Of a stretch of DNA of 64,000 nucleotides, positions 1-8,257 are shown piece by piece. The stretch comes from Stenotrophomonas sp. UBA7346. Its GTDB lineage: Bacteria > Pseudomonadota > Gammaproteobacteria > Xanthomonadales > Xanthomonadaceae. Under the pieces are notes generated by a model that worked only from the letters and a program-made list of their open reading frames with translations, did not search any database and was not told the DNA's origin. The stretch lies in the NCBI GenBank assembly GCA_002471015.1, contig DKPB01000085.1:1-64000 (forward strand), read 5' to 3'. The translations under genes were made by a program, and so were the position numbers. Position 1 is the first letter of the stretch. Each line of letters begins with the position of its first letter.

Positions 1-92
1 CAGGCTGTGCTCTGCTGCTGACACAAGTTGTGGATAAGGACGTGCAGGCCTTGTGCCGCAAGCGTCTGCAAAGTGTGGCGATATTTTGTCCA
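1..92 (+). repeat. DnaA-box repeat, copy 1 (left end cut by window)
   Basis: This is the first of five copies of a ~100 bp intergenic repeat. It keeps the exact DnaA-box sequence TGTGGATAA at 29-37 and the TTTTGTCCA box at 84-92, exactly 55 bp apart as in every other copy. The left TATCCACA box would fall at about position -8, outside the window. Between the boxes lies a CTTGTGCCGCAAG segment that can form a small hairpin. I do not recognise a named family. Function is unknown. Confidence 0.75.
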
Positions 93-110
93 GCCGCAAC
101 AGCGATCCCT

Positions 111-180
111 GTAGTGCCGAACCATGCTCGGCAAGGGGCCTTCCCACGCGACCCCAATGCCGAGCATGGCTCGGCACTAC
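111..180. repeat. GTAG palindrome pair (SMAG/REP-like)
   Basis: Two inverted GTAG palindromes face each other: GTAGTGCCGAACCATGCTCG on the left and the complement ending in GGCTCGGCACTAC on the right. Each can form its own hairpin, and the pair can form one long stem. This matches the GTAG repeats described from Stenotrophomonas, which are mobilised by REP-associated tyrosine transposases in that genus. No transposase gene is present in this window. Confidence 0.85.
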
Positions 181-190
181 GGAATCGTTC

Positions 191-241
191 CTGCAGCCCT
201 TGTGCCGCAAGCCTTTGCAGAATGTGGCGATTTTTTGTCCA
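191..241 (+). repeat. Truncated copy of the DnaA-box repeat
   Basis: Only the right half of the repeat is present: GCAGCCCTTGTGCCGCAAG, then TTTTGTCCA at 233-241. From the spacing in other copies, the missing TGTGGATAA box would begin at 178. There the sequence is instead the CTAC end of the preceding GTAG palindrome. The truncation point therefore coincides with a palindrome end, which suggests recombination or insertion involving the GTAG element. Confidence 0.65.
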
Positions 242-260
242 GCCGCAACAGCGATCCCCT

Positions 261-329
261 GTAGTGCCGAGCCATGCTCGGCAAGGGGCTTTCCGAGCGA
301 CCCCAATGCCGAGCATGGCTCGGCACTAC
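261..329. repeat. GTAG palindrome pair (second copy)
   Basis: This is a near duplicate of the pair at 111-180, and it is preceded by the same flank (CCAGCCGCAACAGCGATCCC). The flank plus palindrome pair has therefore been duplicated as a composite unit. The two arms are GTAGTGCCGAGCCATGCTCG and the complementary copy ending in CACTAC. Confidence 0.85.
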
Positions 330-346
330 CGGGATTGCTTCGGCAG

Positions 347-447
347 CTATCCACACAGGCTGTGCTCTGCTGCTGATACAAGTTGTGGATAAGGACGTGC
401 AGGCCTTGTGCCGCAAGCCTTTGCAGAGCGTGGTGATATTTTGTCCA
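347..447 (+). repeat. DnaA-box repeat, copy 2
   Basis: This is a complete copy. CTATCCACA lies at 347-355, TGTGGATAA at 384-392 and TTTTGTCCA at 439-447, with spacings of 37 and 55 bp. The first two boxes are inverted relative to each other. It ends 80 bp before the ATG of the nitrobindin-like gene, so it may overlap that gene's promoter. That is inference only. Confidence 0.8.
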
Positions 448-526
448 GATGCTGTGGATGGGGCGCAGGAACCTGCCGCAGGTTCTGCGTACCATAGGTG
501 GGTTCACCCCCACTGGCTGTGCTTTC

Positions 527-1171
527 ATGACCACGTTTCCGCAGGACATCTACACCGAACCCACCCCGGATACTGACACCCTGGCCAACCTCGGGCCGCT
601 GGCGGCGCTGGCCGGTGTGTGGATCGGTGAACGTGGCATGGACGTCAACCCCAAGGCCGATGGCCCGGAACACCAGGCCTACATCGAACATGTGGAAATG
701 CAGCCGATCGACGCGCAGCCCAATGGGCCGCAACTGTTCTATGGCCTGCGCTACCACACCCGCATCGTCAAGCCGGGCGAGGTGGAGACCTTCCACGACC
801 AGGTTGGCTACTGGCTGTGGGAGCCGGCTACCGGCACCATCATCCAGACGCTCTCGATCCCGCGCGGGCAGACCGCGATGGCGGTCGGCAAGGCGGCGCC
901 CGATGCCAAGCGCTTCCAGCTGCGCGCCGAGCGCGGTTCGATGACCAATGGCATCAGCTCCAACCCGTTCCTCGAGCATGCCTTCCGCACCGAGAGCTAC
1001 GACATCGACGTGACCATCAATGACGATGGCAGCTGGTCCTACCAGCAGCAGACCATGTTGGTGATCCCGGACCGCAGCGAGCCGTTCGCGCACACCGACC
1101 GCAACACACTGCGCAAGGTGGGCGAGCCCACGCTCAACCCGACCGCGCGCGAGGCCGCCCTCGCCGGTTGA
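527..1171 (+). CDS. Nitrobindin-like heme-binding beta-barrel protein
   Basis: The product is 214 residues and resembles the FABP-like / THAP4 heme-binding (nitrobindin) family. These are small cytosolic ten-stranded barrels that bind ferric heme and react with nitric oxide or peroxynitrite. The family-type motif GxWxGxxG is visible near residue 35 (GVWIGERG). A C-terminal segment with H-T-D-R-N-T-L could supply the proximal histidine ligand. I chose the ATG at 527 because the domain begins shortly after it; an upstream in-frame ATG at 449 would add 26 residues encoded by repeat-derived sequence. The gene stands alone between repeat blocks. Family assignment is good; actual heme binding and role are inferred. 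Confidence 0.75.
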   Translation: MTTFPQDIYTEPTPDTDTLANLGPLAALAGVWIGERGMDVNPKADGPEHQAYIEHVEMQPIDAQPNGPQLFYGLRYHTRIVKPGEVETFHDQVGYWLWEPATGTIIQTLSIPRGQTAMAVGKAAPDAKRFQLRAERGSMTNGISSNPFLEHAFRTESYDIDVTINDDGSWSYQQQTMLVIPDRSEPFAHTDRNTLRKVGEPTLNPTAREAALAG

Positions 1172-1181
1172 TGCCTGGCCG

Positions 1182-1250
1182 GTAGTGCAGCAGTGCTCGG
1201 CAACAGGCTCCGCCGGGACTGCCACCCTGCCGAGCATGACTAGGCACTGC
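1182..1250. repeat. Diverged GTAG palindrome pair
   Basis: This begins GTAGTGCAGCAGTGCTCGGCA and ends with a diverged inverted partner (TGCCGAGCATGACTAGGCAC). The core differs from the common GCCGAGCCATGCTCGGC type, so it is either an older copy or another subfamily. It lies directly downstream of the nitrobindin-like gene and could act as its transcript end. Confidence 0.65.
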
Positions 1251-1255
1251 TGCGG

Positions 1256-1356
1256 TTATCCCCAACGGCTGTGCCCTGTGGGTTCCACAAGTTGTGGATA
1301 AGCCCGCGCAGCCCTTGTGCTGCAATGGTCTGCGAAAGCTGGTGATATTTTGTCCA
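1256..1356 (+). repeat. DnaA-box repeat, copy 3
   Basis: TTATCCCCA at 1256-1264 (one mismatch to a DnaA box), TGTGGATAA at 1293-1301 and TTTTGTCCA at 1348-1356 keep the 37 and 55 bp spacings exactly. The copy is followed 24 bp later by copy 4 in the same orientation, giving a tandem pair upstream of ridA. Confidence 0.8.
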
Positions 1357-1379
1357 GCACCTGTGGATGCTTGCGTCGG

Positions 1380-1480
1380 CTATCCACACAGGCTGTGTCC
1401 GGTTGCTGCCACAAGTTGTGGATAAGCCTGCGCAGCCCTTGTTGCACAAGGTTTCCCGTGCGCTGTTGAAATTTTGTCCA
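1380..1480 (+). repeat. DnaA-box repeat, copy 4
   Basis: CTATCCACA is at 1380-1388, TGTGGATAA at 1417-1425 and TTTTGTCCA at 1472-1480. It lies 80 bp before the ridA start codon, about the same distance that separates copy 2 from its downstream gene (527). A TACAAT box at 1524-1529 between the repeat and ridA is a possible -10 element. Confidence 0.8.
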
Positions 1481-1559
1481 AGGGCTGTGCTGCCCGGTCA
1501 GCTGCCTGCCAAGGTGGCGACGTTACAATGGCGCACCTTTTTCCAGACTGGAGCTGTCC

Positions 1560-1943
1560 ATGTCCCGCCAGATCATCAACACCGCCAACGCCCCGGCCGC
1601 CATTGGCCCGTATTCGCAGGCCGTGCGCGCCGGCAACACCGTGTACTTCTCCGGCCAGATCCCGCTGGACCCGGCCACCGGTGAGATCGTCGCCGGCGAC
1701 GTCACCGCACAGGCCCGCCGCGCTTTCGACAACCTCAAGGCCGTGGCCGAGGAAGCCGGTGGCTCGCTGGACAAGATGGTGCGCCTGGGCCTGTACCTGA
1801 CCGACCTGGGCGAGTTCGCCAAGGTCAACGCGGTCATGCAGGAATACTTCCAGGCCCCGTTCCCGGCCCGTTCCACCATCGAAGTGTCGGGCCTGCCGAA
1901 GGGCGCCGCGTTTGAAGTCGACGCGATCATGATCATCGACTGA
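1560..1943 (+). CDS. ridA: RidA family 2-iminobutanoate/2-iminopropanoate deaminase
   Basis: The product is 127 residues, a typical length for RidA (YjgF/YER057c/UK114). The homotrimeric enzyme hydrolyses reactive imine/enamine intermediates released by PLP enzymes such as threonine dehydratase, which protects other PLP enzymes. The family signatures are visible: an N-terminal AIGPYSQAV segment, R104 in FPARST and E119 in AAFEVD, matching the catalytic Arg/Glu of E. coli RidA. The ATG at 1560 follows GGAG at 1550-1553. In related genomes ridA sits next to recG; here a six-kb block separates them. Confidence 0.93.
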   Translation: MSRQIINTANAPAAIGPYSQAVRAGNTVYFSGQIPLDPATGEIVAGDVTAQARRAFDNLKAVAEEAGGSLDKMVRLGLYLTDLGEFAKVNAVMQEYFQAPFPARSTIEVSGLPKGAAFEVDAIMIID

Positions 1944-1969
1944 TCGCGCCACGCAGCATTGCCTGCAGA

Positions 1970-2002
1970 CAGATGCCCGGCTTATGCCGGGCATCTGCGT
2001 TT
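1970..2002 (+). terminator. Terminator of ridA (convergent with the AraC gene)
   Basis: A perfect 12-bp stem, CAGATGCCCGGC (1970-1981) and GCCGGGCATCTG (1986-1997), closes a TTAT loop and is followed by a short CGTTTC tail. It sits between convergent genes and probably ends both transcripts. Confidence 0.75.
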
Positions 2003-3039
2003 CAGCCCGGCGGGCGGCGGATATCGCTGGGGGTGTGCCCGGTCCAGCGCTTGAATGCACGGCGGAACTCGCGGGCGTCGTTGAAGCCGAGCTGGTTGCC
2101 GATGGCGGCAATGCTCAGCTCCGGCTCCTGCAGCAGTTCCAGTGCCAGTTCGGTGCGCAGGCGGTCGTGGATTTCGCTGAAGCTGGTTTCTTCCTCGGCC
2201 AGCTGGCGGCGCAGGCTGCGCTCGCTCAGGTGCAGGGCCTGGGCGAGCTCGCTCATCTGCGGGTTGTCGCGCAGCTGCGCGCGCAGCAGGCGCTCCACCA
2301 CGGCGGTGGTTTCACCGCGCGAGGCGAGGGTGGCCAGCTGCGCGCGGCATAGCGACAAGGCCTGCTGCGAGGTCACCGGGTTGTAGCTGGCAAACGGCAG
2401 TTGCATCCAGGGGCGCCCCACCAGCATGGCGTTGCGGGCCTGGCCGAAGCGCAGCTCGCAGCGGAACAGCGCCTGGTAGGCGGCAATGCTGGGCGGGGCC
2501 GGGTAGGCCAGCTCCAGCCGCACCGGGTTGAAGCCGTCACCGGCCAGCTCGCGGCCCAGCATCAGGATGCTGGAGAACATCTCCTCGCACAGGAACGGCA
2601 GCAGGTCCTGGGCCTGTTCCGGGGCGGTGGCAACCACCGCCAGGGTATCGGCATCGCTGTCGTCCAGCACAAGGTCCATCAGCGGGCCAAGGTTGCGTTG
2701 GTAGTCCAGGCCAATGCGCACGGCCTGGCCGAAGGTGCGGGCGGTTTTCATCGCCAGTCCGAGCAGGCCGAAATTGCCGCCGTTCTGCGCCCCGCCCATG
2801 GCCAGCCCGGCGGCGTCGATCGGCAGCATCGGCAGCGCCCGGCGGATCACCTCATAGGCTTGGCGATAGGAGATGCGCGTGCGCGGATCGTTGAGCTGGT
2901 CCTGGCTCAGGTGCAGGCCGGCCAGCCAGCTGTCGCTGTCCACGCCCAGCTTCGCGCCGAGCAGCAACAGGCCGCTGAGCATGTTGGTTGGTACATTGGC
3001 GATGGCCAGGCGGTCGCCGCCAGCACTCCTGCGATGCAT
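2002..3039 (-). CDS. AraC-family transcriptional regulator
   Basis: The product is 345 residues. The N-terminal ~200 residues resemble the AraC-type 'arabinose-binding' domain of the OruR/ArgR-like branch. The C-terminal ~100 residues form the double helix-turn-helix, with SERSLRRQLAEEETSF in the first HTH and the family signature A-I-G-N-Q-L-G-F-N-D-A-R-E-F-R-R-A-F near the end. It is transcribed divergently from the beta-helix / cytochrome / receptor genes, with 117 bp between start codons, so those genes are the obvious candidate targets. Ligand unknown. Its stop overlaps the tail of the ridA terminator. Confidence 0.88.
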   Translation of the reverse strand: MHRRSAGGDRLAIANVPTNMLSGLLLLGAKLGVDSDSWLAGLHLSQDQLNDPRTRISYRQAYEVIRRALPMLPIDAAGLAMGGAQNGGNFGLLGLAMKTARTFGQAVRIGLDYQRNLGPLMDLVLDDSDADTLAVVATAPEQAQDLLPFLCEEMFSSILMLGRELAGDGFNPVRLELAYPAPPSIAAYQALFRCELRFGQARNAMLVGRPWMQLPFASYNPVTSQQALSLCRAQLATLASRGETTAVVERLLRAQLRDNPQMSELAQALHLSERSLRRQLAEEETSFSEIHDRLRTELALELLQEPELSIAAIGNQLGFNDAREFRRAFKRWTGHTPSDIRRPPG

Positions 3040-3156
3040 TCAAGCCCCTCCAGCTTGTCCGCTTTGCCCCCCCAAGTATGCCGCTCTTGCCCTTCGCGTG
3101 AACACTACCTGAAGGCCAGACTGCGCCCAACATCTGCCGGCGTATGGGAGTGGGTC

Positions 3157-4392
3157 ATGCAGCGCAGCCTTACCTGGGCGGTTTCCGCCACCTTGCTCGT
3201 GCTGGCCAGTGGCTGCCAGCAGCAGGCCGAACCGGGCCCGACGGTGGCCGCCGCCGACGGGGCATTTGCGGCCACGCTGCAGGAGCGGTTGCTCGATGCC
3301 AAGCCCGGTGATGTGATCCAGATCCCGGCCGGTCGCCACCAGTTCGAGCGCAGCCTGAGCCTGCGCGCCGACGGGGTGACCATCCGCGGGGCCGGCATGG
3401 ACCGCACCGTGCTCAGCTTCAAGGGGCAGAAGGCCGGCGCCGAGGGGCTGCTGGTCAACGGCGACGACTTCACCATCGAGAACCTCACCATCGAGGACTC
3501 CAAGGGCGATGGGCTGAAGATCAGCGAGTCGGAGAACATCACCATCCGTGGCATCAAGGTGCAGTGGACCGGCGGCCCCAGCACCAAGAACGGTGCCTAT
3601 GGCATCTATCCGGTGCTGACAAAGAACGTGCTGATCGAGAACGCCATTTCCATCGGTGCCTCCGATGCCGGCATCTATGTGGGCCAGTCCGATGGGGTGA
3701 TCGTGCGAAACAGCCGCGCCGAACAGAACGTGGCCGGCATCGAGGTCGAGAACACCCGCAACGCCGATGTCTACGGCAACGTGGCCACCGGCAATACCGG
3801 CGGCATCCTGGTGTTCAACATGCCGGGGCTGTCGCAGCAAGGCGCCAATATCCGCGTGTTCAACAACAAGGTCATCGCCAACAACCACGCCAACTTCGGC
3901 GCCAAGGGCACGCCGGTGGCCAGCGTGCCGGCCGGCTCGGGCATCGTCATCAACTCCAACGATGACATCGAGGTGTTCGACAACGAGGTGCGCGACAACG
4001 CCACCACCAACATCATCGTTTCCAGCGTGTACTCCACCGGTTACAAGGACAGCAGCGCCTCACCCAACTTCGACCCGTACCCGGAGCGCATCTACATCCA
4101 CAACAACACCTTGTCCGGCGGCGGTGATTCGCCCGATGGACTGGACCTGAAAGCGCTGAAGGTGGCCTTGTACGGCCTGACCGGCAACTTCCCGGATGTG
4201 CTGTGGGATGGTTATTACAACAAGGAGCGCATGGTGGACGGGGTCAAGCTGGGGCCGCAGATCTGCCTGCGCGATGTCAGCGGTGTGGTCAATGCCGACG
4301 GGCCGGGCGGCTACAAGAACCCGAGCAAGGATGCCAAGCCGTTCGACTGCGAATTGCCGCGCTTGCCGGCCATCGACCTGAAGCGTGCTTGA
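3157..4392 (+). CDS. Parallel beta-helix lipoprotein (TIGR03805-like)
   Basis: The product is 411 residues. A lipoprotein signal with lipobox LASGC (Cys near residue 20) is followed by a right-handed parallel beta-helix with repeated N/D-rich turns (for example ENLTIEDSKGDGLKISESEN and NADVYGNVATGNTGGI). This fits the family of paired beta-helix proteins that occurs next to a diheme cytochrome family, which is exactly the neighbour here. The pair has no established function. I chose the ATG at 3157 because it starts the signal peptide; the same frame extends upstream across the antisense AraC gene without coding meaning. It is the first gene of a likely three-gene operon. Polysaccharide lyase or carbohydrate binding would be a guess based on the fold only. 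Confidence 0.82.
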   Translation: MQRSLTWAVSATLLVLASGCQQQAEPGPTVAAADGAFAATLQERLLDAKPGDVIQIPAGRHQFERSLSLRADGVTIRGAGMDRTVLSFKGQKAGAEGLLVNGDDFTIENLTIEDSKGDGLKISESENITIRGIKVQWTGGPSTKNGAYGIYPVLTKNVLIENAISIGASDAGIYVGQSDGVIVRNSRAEQNVAGIEVENTRNADVYGNVATGNTGGILVFNMPGLSQQGANIRVFNNKVIANNHANFGAKGTPVASVPAGSGIVINSNDDIEVFDNEVRDNATTNIIVSSVYSTGYKDSSASPNFDPYPERIYIHNNTLSGGGDSPDGLDLKALKVALYGLTGNFPDVLWDGYYNKERMVDGVKLGPQICLRDVSGVVNADGPGGYKNPSKDAKPFDCELPRLPAIDLKRA

Positions 4393-4401
4393 GGGCAGGG
4401 C

Positions 4402-5589
4402 ATGGGCACGCTGATGGTGCGGGGCATGGTAGTGGCGGCGGCGCTGCTGGCGCTGGCCGGCTGCGGCAAGCCGCCTGCGGTGCATTTCTTCGAGCAGGGC
4501 CAGCCGGCCACGCTGGACGAATGGCAGCTGCTGCGGGTGCGCGATGGCCACCTGTCGTTGAACGACGGGGTAGTGCCTTATGACTTGAACACGCCGTTGT
4601 TCAGTGATTACGCGCACAAGCTGCGCACGGTGTGGATGCCCAAGGGACAGGCGGCCGGCTACCAGCCCGAGCACGCGTTCGACTTCCCGGTGGGCACCAT
4701 CCTCAGCAAGACCTTCTACTACCCTTTGCCCGCCACTGGCGACGCAGGCGGCAACGCGGTGGCACGCACGCCGCCATCGCAATCGCTGCTGCACGACGAG
4801 CGCCTGGACCTGTCCAAGGTGCGGCTGATCGAGACCCGTTTGCTGATCCACCGCAAGGACGGCTGGGTGGCGCTGCCGTATGTATGGAACCACGCGCAGA
4901 CTGCGGCCACGCTGCAGCGCATCGGTGCCAGCGTCGAGCTGGAGCTGCTGGCCGCCGATGGCAGCCGTGAAGCGCTGCATTACCAGGTGCCGGACCAGAA
5001 CCAGTGTGCCGGCTGCCATGTCACCGACAATCGCTCACGCCGCCTGCAACCGATCGGGCCGAAGGCGCGCCATCTCAACCGTGACTTCGACTATGCCGCT
5101 GGCCGTGACAACCAGCTGGCGCACCTGGCCGCCATCGGTTACCTGAAACACCTGCCGGCACCGGAACAGGTGCCGCGCATGGCCGATGCCAGCGACCCTG
5201 GCGCCGCGCTGGAGGCGCGTGCGCGCGCCTACCTGGACGTGAATTGCGGGCATTGCCACAGCCGTACCGGCCCGGCCATCACCTCGGGCCTGTGGCTGGA
5301 TGCGCCCACCCAGGATCATCTGAAACTGGGCATGTGCAAGCAGCCGATCGCCGCCGGCAAGGGCACCGGTGATCGCCGCTACGACATCCAGCCCGGCGAT
5401 GCCGAGGCCTCGATCATTGCCTTCCGCATGGACAGCGACGATCCGGCGGTGATGATGCCCGAGGTCGGGCGGGCGGTCGTGCACAGGGAAGGCGTGGCGC
5501 TGATCCGGCAATGGATCGACGCGCTGGAGACAAGCTGCGATACCGGCGGTGAAGGCCAGCCGGGCAATACAGGACCGCCGGCCGTCTGA
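4402..5589 (+). CDS. SO_2930-like diheme c-type cytochrome lipoprotein
   Basis: The product is 395 residues with a lipobox (ALAGC) near residue 21, so it is a membrane-anchored periplasmic protein. Two c-type heme attachment sites are visible: CAGCH at 202-206 and CGHCH at 282-286. A Met pair at 351-352 (MMPEVGR) is a candidate axial ligand. The N-terminal half has no heme motif and is typical of this uncharacterised family, which is found paired with the beta-helix family upstream. The start at 4402 follows a GAGGGCAGGG ribosome-binding site 9 bp after the beta-helix stop. An oxidoreductase or electron-transfer role is inferred from the hemes; substrate unknown. Confidence 0.85.
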   Translation: MGTLMVRGMVVAAALLALAGCGKPPAVHFFEQGQPATLDEWQLLRVRDGHLSLNDGVVPYDLNTPLFSDYAHKLRTVWMPKGQAAGYQPEHAFDFPVGTILSKTFYYPLPATGDAGGNAVARTPPSQSLLHDERLDLSKVRLIETRLLIHRKDGWVALPYVWNHAQTAATLQRIGASVELELLAADGSREALHYQVPDQNQCAGCHVTDNRSRRLQPIGPKARHLNRDFDYAAGRDNQLAHLAAIGYLKHLPAPEQVPRMADASDPGAALEARARAYLDVNCGHCHSRTGPAITSGLWLDAPTQDHLKLGMCKQPIAAGKGTGDRRYDIQPGDAEASIIAFRMDSDDPAVMMPEVGRAVVHREGVALIRQWIDALETSCDTGGEGQPGNTGPPAV

Positions 5590-5626
5590 CGCCGGCTTTA
5601 CACCTCACTGCGTGGGAGAGAGCGCG

Positions 5627-8077
5627 ATGCGAGTGAAGCAACGGAATCTGGTAGTCGGGTTGCAGCGGGCCATGGCCGGGCTGGTGGTGCTGGGCACGGC
5701 GGGGACGGCATTGGCACAGTCGGCGACGGAGGATGCTGCCACCACGCTGGACCGCATCACCGTCACCGCGCAGAGCCGCCAGCAGGAAATACAGGATGTG
5801 CCGATCGCCCTGCAGGTGGTTGACCAGAACCTGCTCAGCGATGTGGCAGCGGAAAACCTCGGCGACATCGATGCCTTCGTGCCGGGATTGGTGATCAATG
5901 CGGTGCAGCCCACCCAGCCCTCGTTCAAGCTGCGGGGGGTTGAGACCGACGACTTCGGTATCGGCACCGATCCGGCGGTGGGCATCTTCGTCGATGGCGT
6001 CTACGGTGGCCGCGGCGGCGGTGTGCTGCTGCCGTTTGTCGATGTGGAGCGCATCGAGGTGCTGAAGGGGCCGCAGGGCACCTTGTTCGGCCGCAACACC
6101 GCTGCCGGTGCGATCTCGCTGGTGACCCGGCGCCCGCAGGCGGAAACGGAGGCACGTGCCACCGTGCGGGTGGGCATCTACGGCAAGAAGTACGCCGATG
6201 CGATGTGGAACATCCCCACCGGTGACAACTCCGCGCTGCGCTTCAATGCACTGATCAATACCAGTGACGGCTGGTTCCAGGACGGTGCCACCGGCAAGGA
6301 CCTGGGCGGCGAGAACGTCTGGGCCACGCGTGCGGCCTGGCAAAGCCGGTTCGGTGACAACACCACCGCCTACCTCAGCTGGGACCATGAAAGCCTGGAC
6401 CAGAATGGCCGCGTCACCACCGGCATCGTGCCGCTGCCGGCCTATCCGGCCCGACCCAGCGTGCCGGTAGACCCGGACGACTACCTGGACCCGCGCAGGA
6501 TCAAGACCTATAGCGATGCCGACAACGCCGAGTGGCGCACCTTCGACGGCGTCAGCCTGATCATCGACCACGCCCTGTCCTGGGGCAATTTCACCTCCAC
6601 CAGTTCGTGGCGCAAGTACGACTCCACCAACCACACCGAGGAAGACGGCACCAACCGCTACGACCTGTACGTGGACTCCAAGAACACGGAGAGCAATGAA
6701 ACGCTCTACCAGGAGTTCAAGTTCTCCGGCAGCAACGCGCGTTTCGACTGGGTGGCCGGGGCCAGCTACTTCGACGAGGACGCGCGCCAGACCAGTGAGG
6801 TCAACACCAATACCGAGGCGGTGGACAACATCATCCGCAACATGGGCGTGGCCTATCAGCTGGGCATCCCCGACGGCAGCCTGTTCAACTTCACCTCGAT
6901 GCTGGCGCAGATGAATGGCATTCCGATTTCACTGGTTGGCGAGAAGTGGAACGAGCGCTTCAGCAATACCCTGGGTACGCGTTCCTACGCGGCTTTCGGT
7001 GATGTCATCTGGAAGGCCACCGACCGCCTCAACCTCACCTTCGGCCTGCGTTACACCCGCGACGAGAAAGACTTCACCTGGCTCAACACCCCGCGCAACG
7101 CGCCGGGGCTGGAGGCCAAGCTGGATACGCTGGAGATGATCGGCTTCTTCCAGGCACTTGCGGACATGGGCATCCCGATCACCCGCGAGCTGCTCACCTT
7201 CGACATGGCCTTCATCGACCCGCCGGCGATGGTCAACAAGGGCAAGCAGGTGCGTGACAAGAAGCGCTGGAGCGACTGGAGCCCGCGCTTCGTCATCGAC
7301 TACCACCTCAATGACGACACCATGGTGTTTGGCTCGCTGGCCAAGGGCTACAAGGCAGGCGGCTTCAATGCCTTGCAGATTGGCCCGGCGTTCGAGAACG
7401 AGGACGTGTGGAACCTGGAGATCGGCCTGAAGCAAAGCTTTGATCGCTTCTCCTACAACCTGTCCGCCTTCCACTACCGCTATGACAACCGCCAGGCCAT
7501 CCGCCTGATCGATCCGGACCCGAACAACCCGGTCGATATCCCCGTCTACGTGTTCGACACCAGCGATCTGGAAGCCACTGGCCTGGATTTCGACATGCGC
7601 TGGAAGGTCACCGAAGGTTTTACCCTGGATGCGGCGGCCGAATGGATCGACTCCAAGTACAAGAACTACGTGACGCCGGAAGGCGTTGACCTGGACGGCG
7701 CACCGACCGGTGAGCCGCGCTTCACCGCGTCGGCGGGCGCTGTCTACGTGGCCGAGCTGGGCGGCAATGGGCAGCTGCGCTTCTCCTTGCGCCATGCCTA
7801 TCGTGGCGCCACCCGCTGCAATGCGGGTTCCGATCTGCAGGGCGACTGCGGTATCAGCAAGGTGCTCAACATCGGTGAATCGCAGCAGCGTACCGATGTA
7901 CGCGTCGGCTGGACCTCGCCGTTGAAGCATTGGACCTGGGCGGTGTACGCCAACAACGTGTTCGACAAGCAGTACGTGCGTGGCCTGAACACCTATGGCC
8001 GCGACCCGCTGGGCGTGGTCGGTGCCACCATCACCGAGCCTCGCACCTATGGCTTGGAGATGAGCGTGAAGTTCTGA
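5627..8077 (+). CDS. TonB-dependent outer membrane receptor
   Basis: The product is 816 residues. A signal peptide ends near ALAQS and is followed by a TonB-box-like segment (TLDRITVTAQ). The plug domain holds the conserved V-E-R-I-E-V-L-K-G-P-Q-G-T-L-F-G-R-N stretch, then comes a long barrel ending in a C-terminal aromatic residue (VKF). The large family of receptors beginning 'QEIQDVPIALQVV' usually transports organic nutrients rather than ferrisiderophores. The ATG at 5627 has GGGAGAG at 5613-5619. It lies 37 bp after the cytochrome gene and is probably co-transcribed with it, which suggests import of whatever the beta-helix/cytochrome pair acts on. The ligand cannot be read from sequence. 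Confidence 0.9.
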   Translation: MRVKQRNLVVGLQRAMAGLVVLGTAGTALAQSATEDAATTLDRITVTAQSRQQEIQDVPIALQVVDQNLLSDVAAENLGDIDAFVPGLVINAVQPTQPSFKLRGVETDDFGIGTDPAVGIFVDGVYGGRGGGVLLPFVDVERIEVLKGPQGTLFGRNTAAGAISLVTRRPQAETEARATVRVGIYGKKYADAMWNIPTGDNSALRFNALINTSDGWFQDGATGKDLGGENVWATRAAWQSRFGDNTTAYLSWDHESLDQNGRVTTGIVPLPAYPARPSVPVDPDDYLDPRRIKTYSDADNAEWRTFDGVSLIIDHALSWGNFTSTSSWRKYDSTNHTEEDGTNRYDLYVDSKNTESNETLYQEFKFSGSNARFDWVAGASYFDEDARQTSEVNTNTEAVDNIIRNMGVAYQLGIPDGSLFNFTSMLAQMNGIPISLVGEKWNERFSNTLGTRSYAAFGDVIWKATDRLNLTFGLRYTRDEKDFTWLNTPRNAPGLEAKLDTLEMIGFFQALADMGIPITRELLTFDMAFIDPPAMVNKGKQVRDKKRWSDWSPRFVIDYHLNDDTMVFGSLAKGYKAGGFNALQIGPAFENEDVWNLEIGLKQSFDRFSYNLSAFHYRYDNRQAIRLIDPDPNNPVDIPVYVFDTSDLEATGLDFDMRWKVTEGFTLDAAAEWIDSKYKNYVTPEGVDLDGAPTGEPRFTASAGAVYVAELGGNGQLRFSLRHAYRGATRCNAGSDLQGDCGISKVLNIGESQQRTDVRVGWTSPLKHWTWAVYANNVFDKQYVRGLNTYGRDPLGVVGATITEPRTYGLEMSVKF

Positions 8078-8131
8078 CAGCGTCCTTGCTGCTCAAAGTC
8101 CCCCGGGGCACAGGAAACCTGGGGGCGTTCG

Positions 8132-8199
8132 GTAGAGCCGAGCCATGCTCGGCTGAGGCTCTACCGGGAAGGCCGCTGCCGGGCATGGCTCGGCACTAC
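8132..8199. repeat. GTAG palindrome pair
   Basis: The left arm GTAGAGCCGAGCCATGCTCG and the right arm GGGCATGGCTCGGCACTAC form an inverted pair between the receptor gene and recG. The left palindrome is the GTAGAGCC subtype and also carries its own CTAC end (GAGGCTCTACC). Confidence 0.85.
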
Positions 8200-8257
8200 G
8201 GGTTTCCTGAAGGCGCCGATCGACAACATCGCGGTAAATCAGCATTGCCGAAGTAGG

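Noticed and set aside
347..1237. Long minus-strand frame antisense to the nitrobindin-like gene.
   Set aside because: It is a shadow of the + strand gene with no recognisable protein family, and it overlaps repeats at both ends.
1..1480. Clustered DnaA boxes as a replication origin.
   Set aside because: Each box sits in a ~100 bp repeat that also occurs 12 kb away. There is no AT-rich unwinding region and no dnaA, dnaN, gidA or rpmH nearby.
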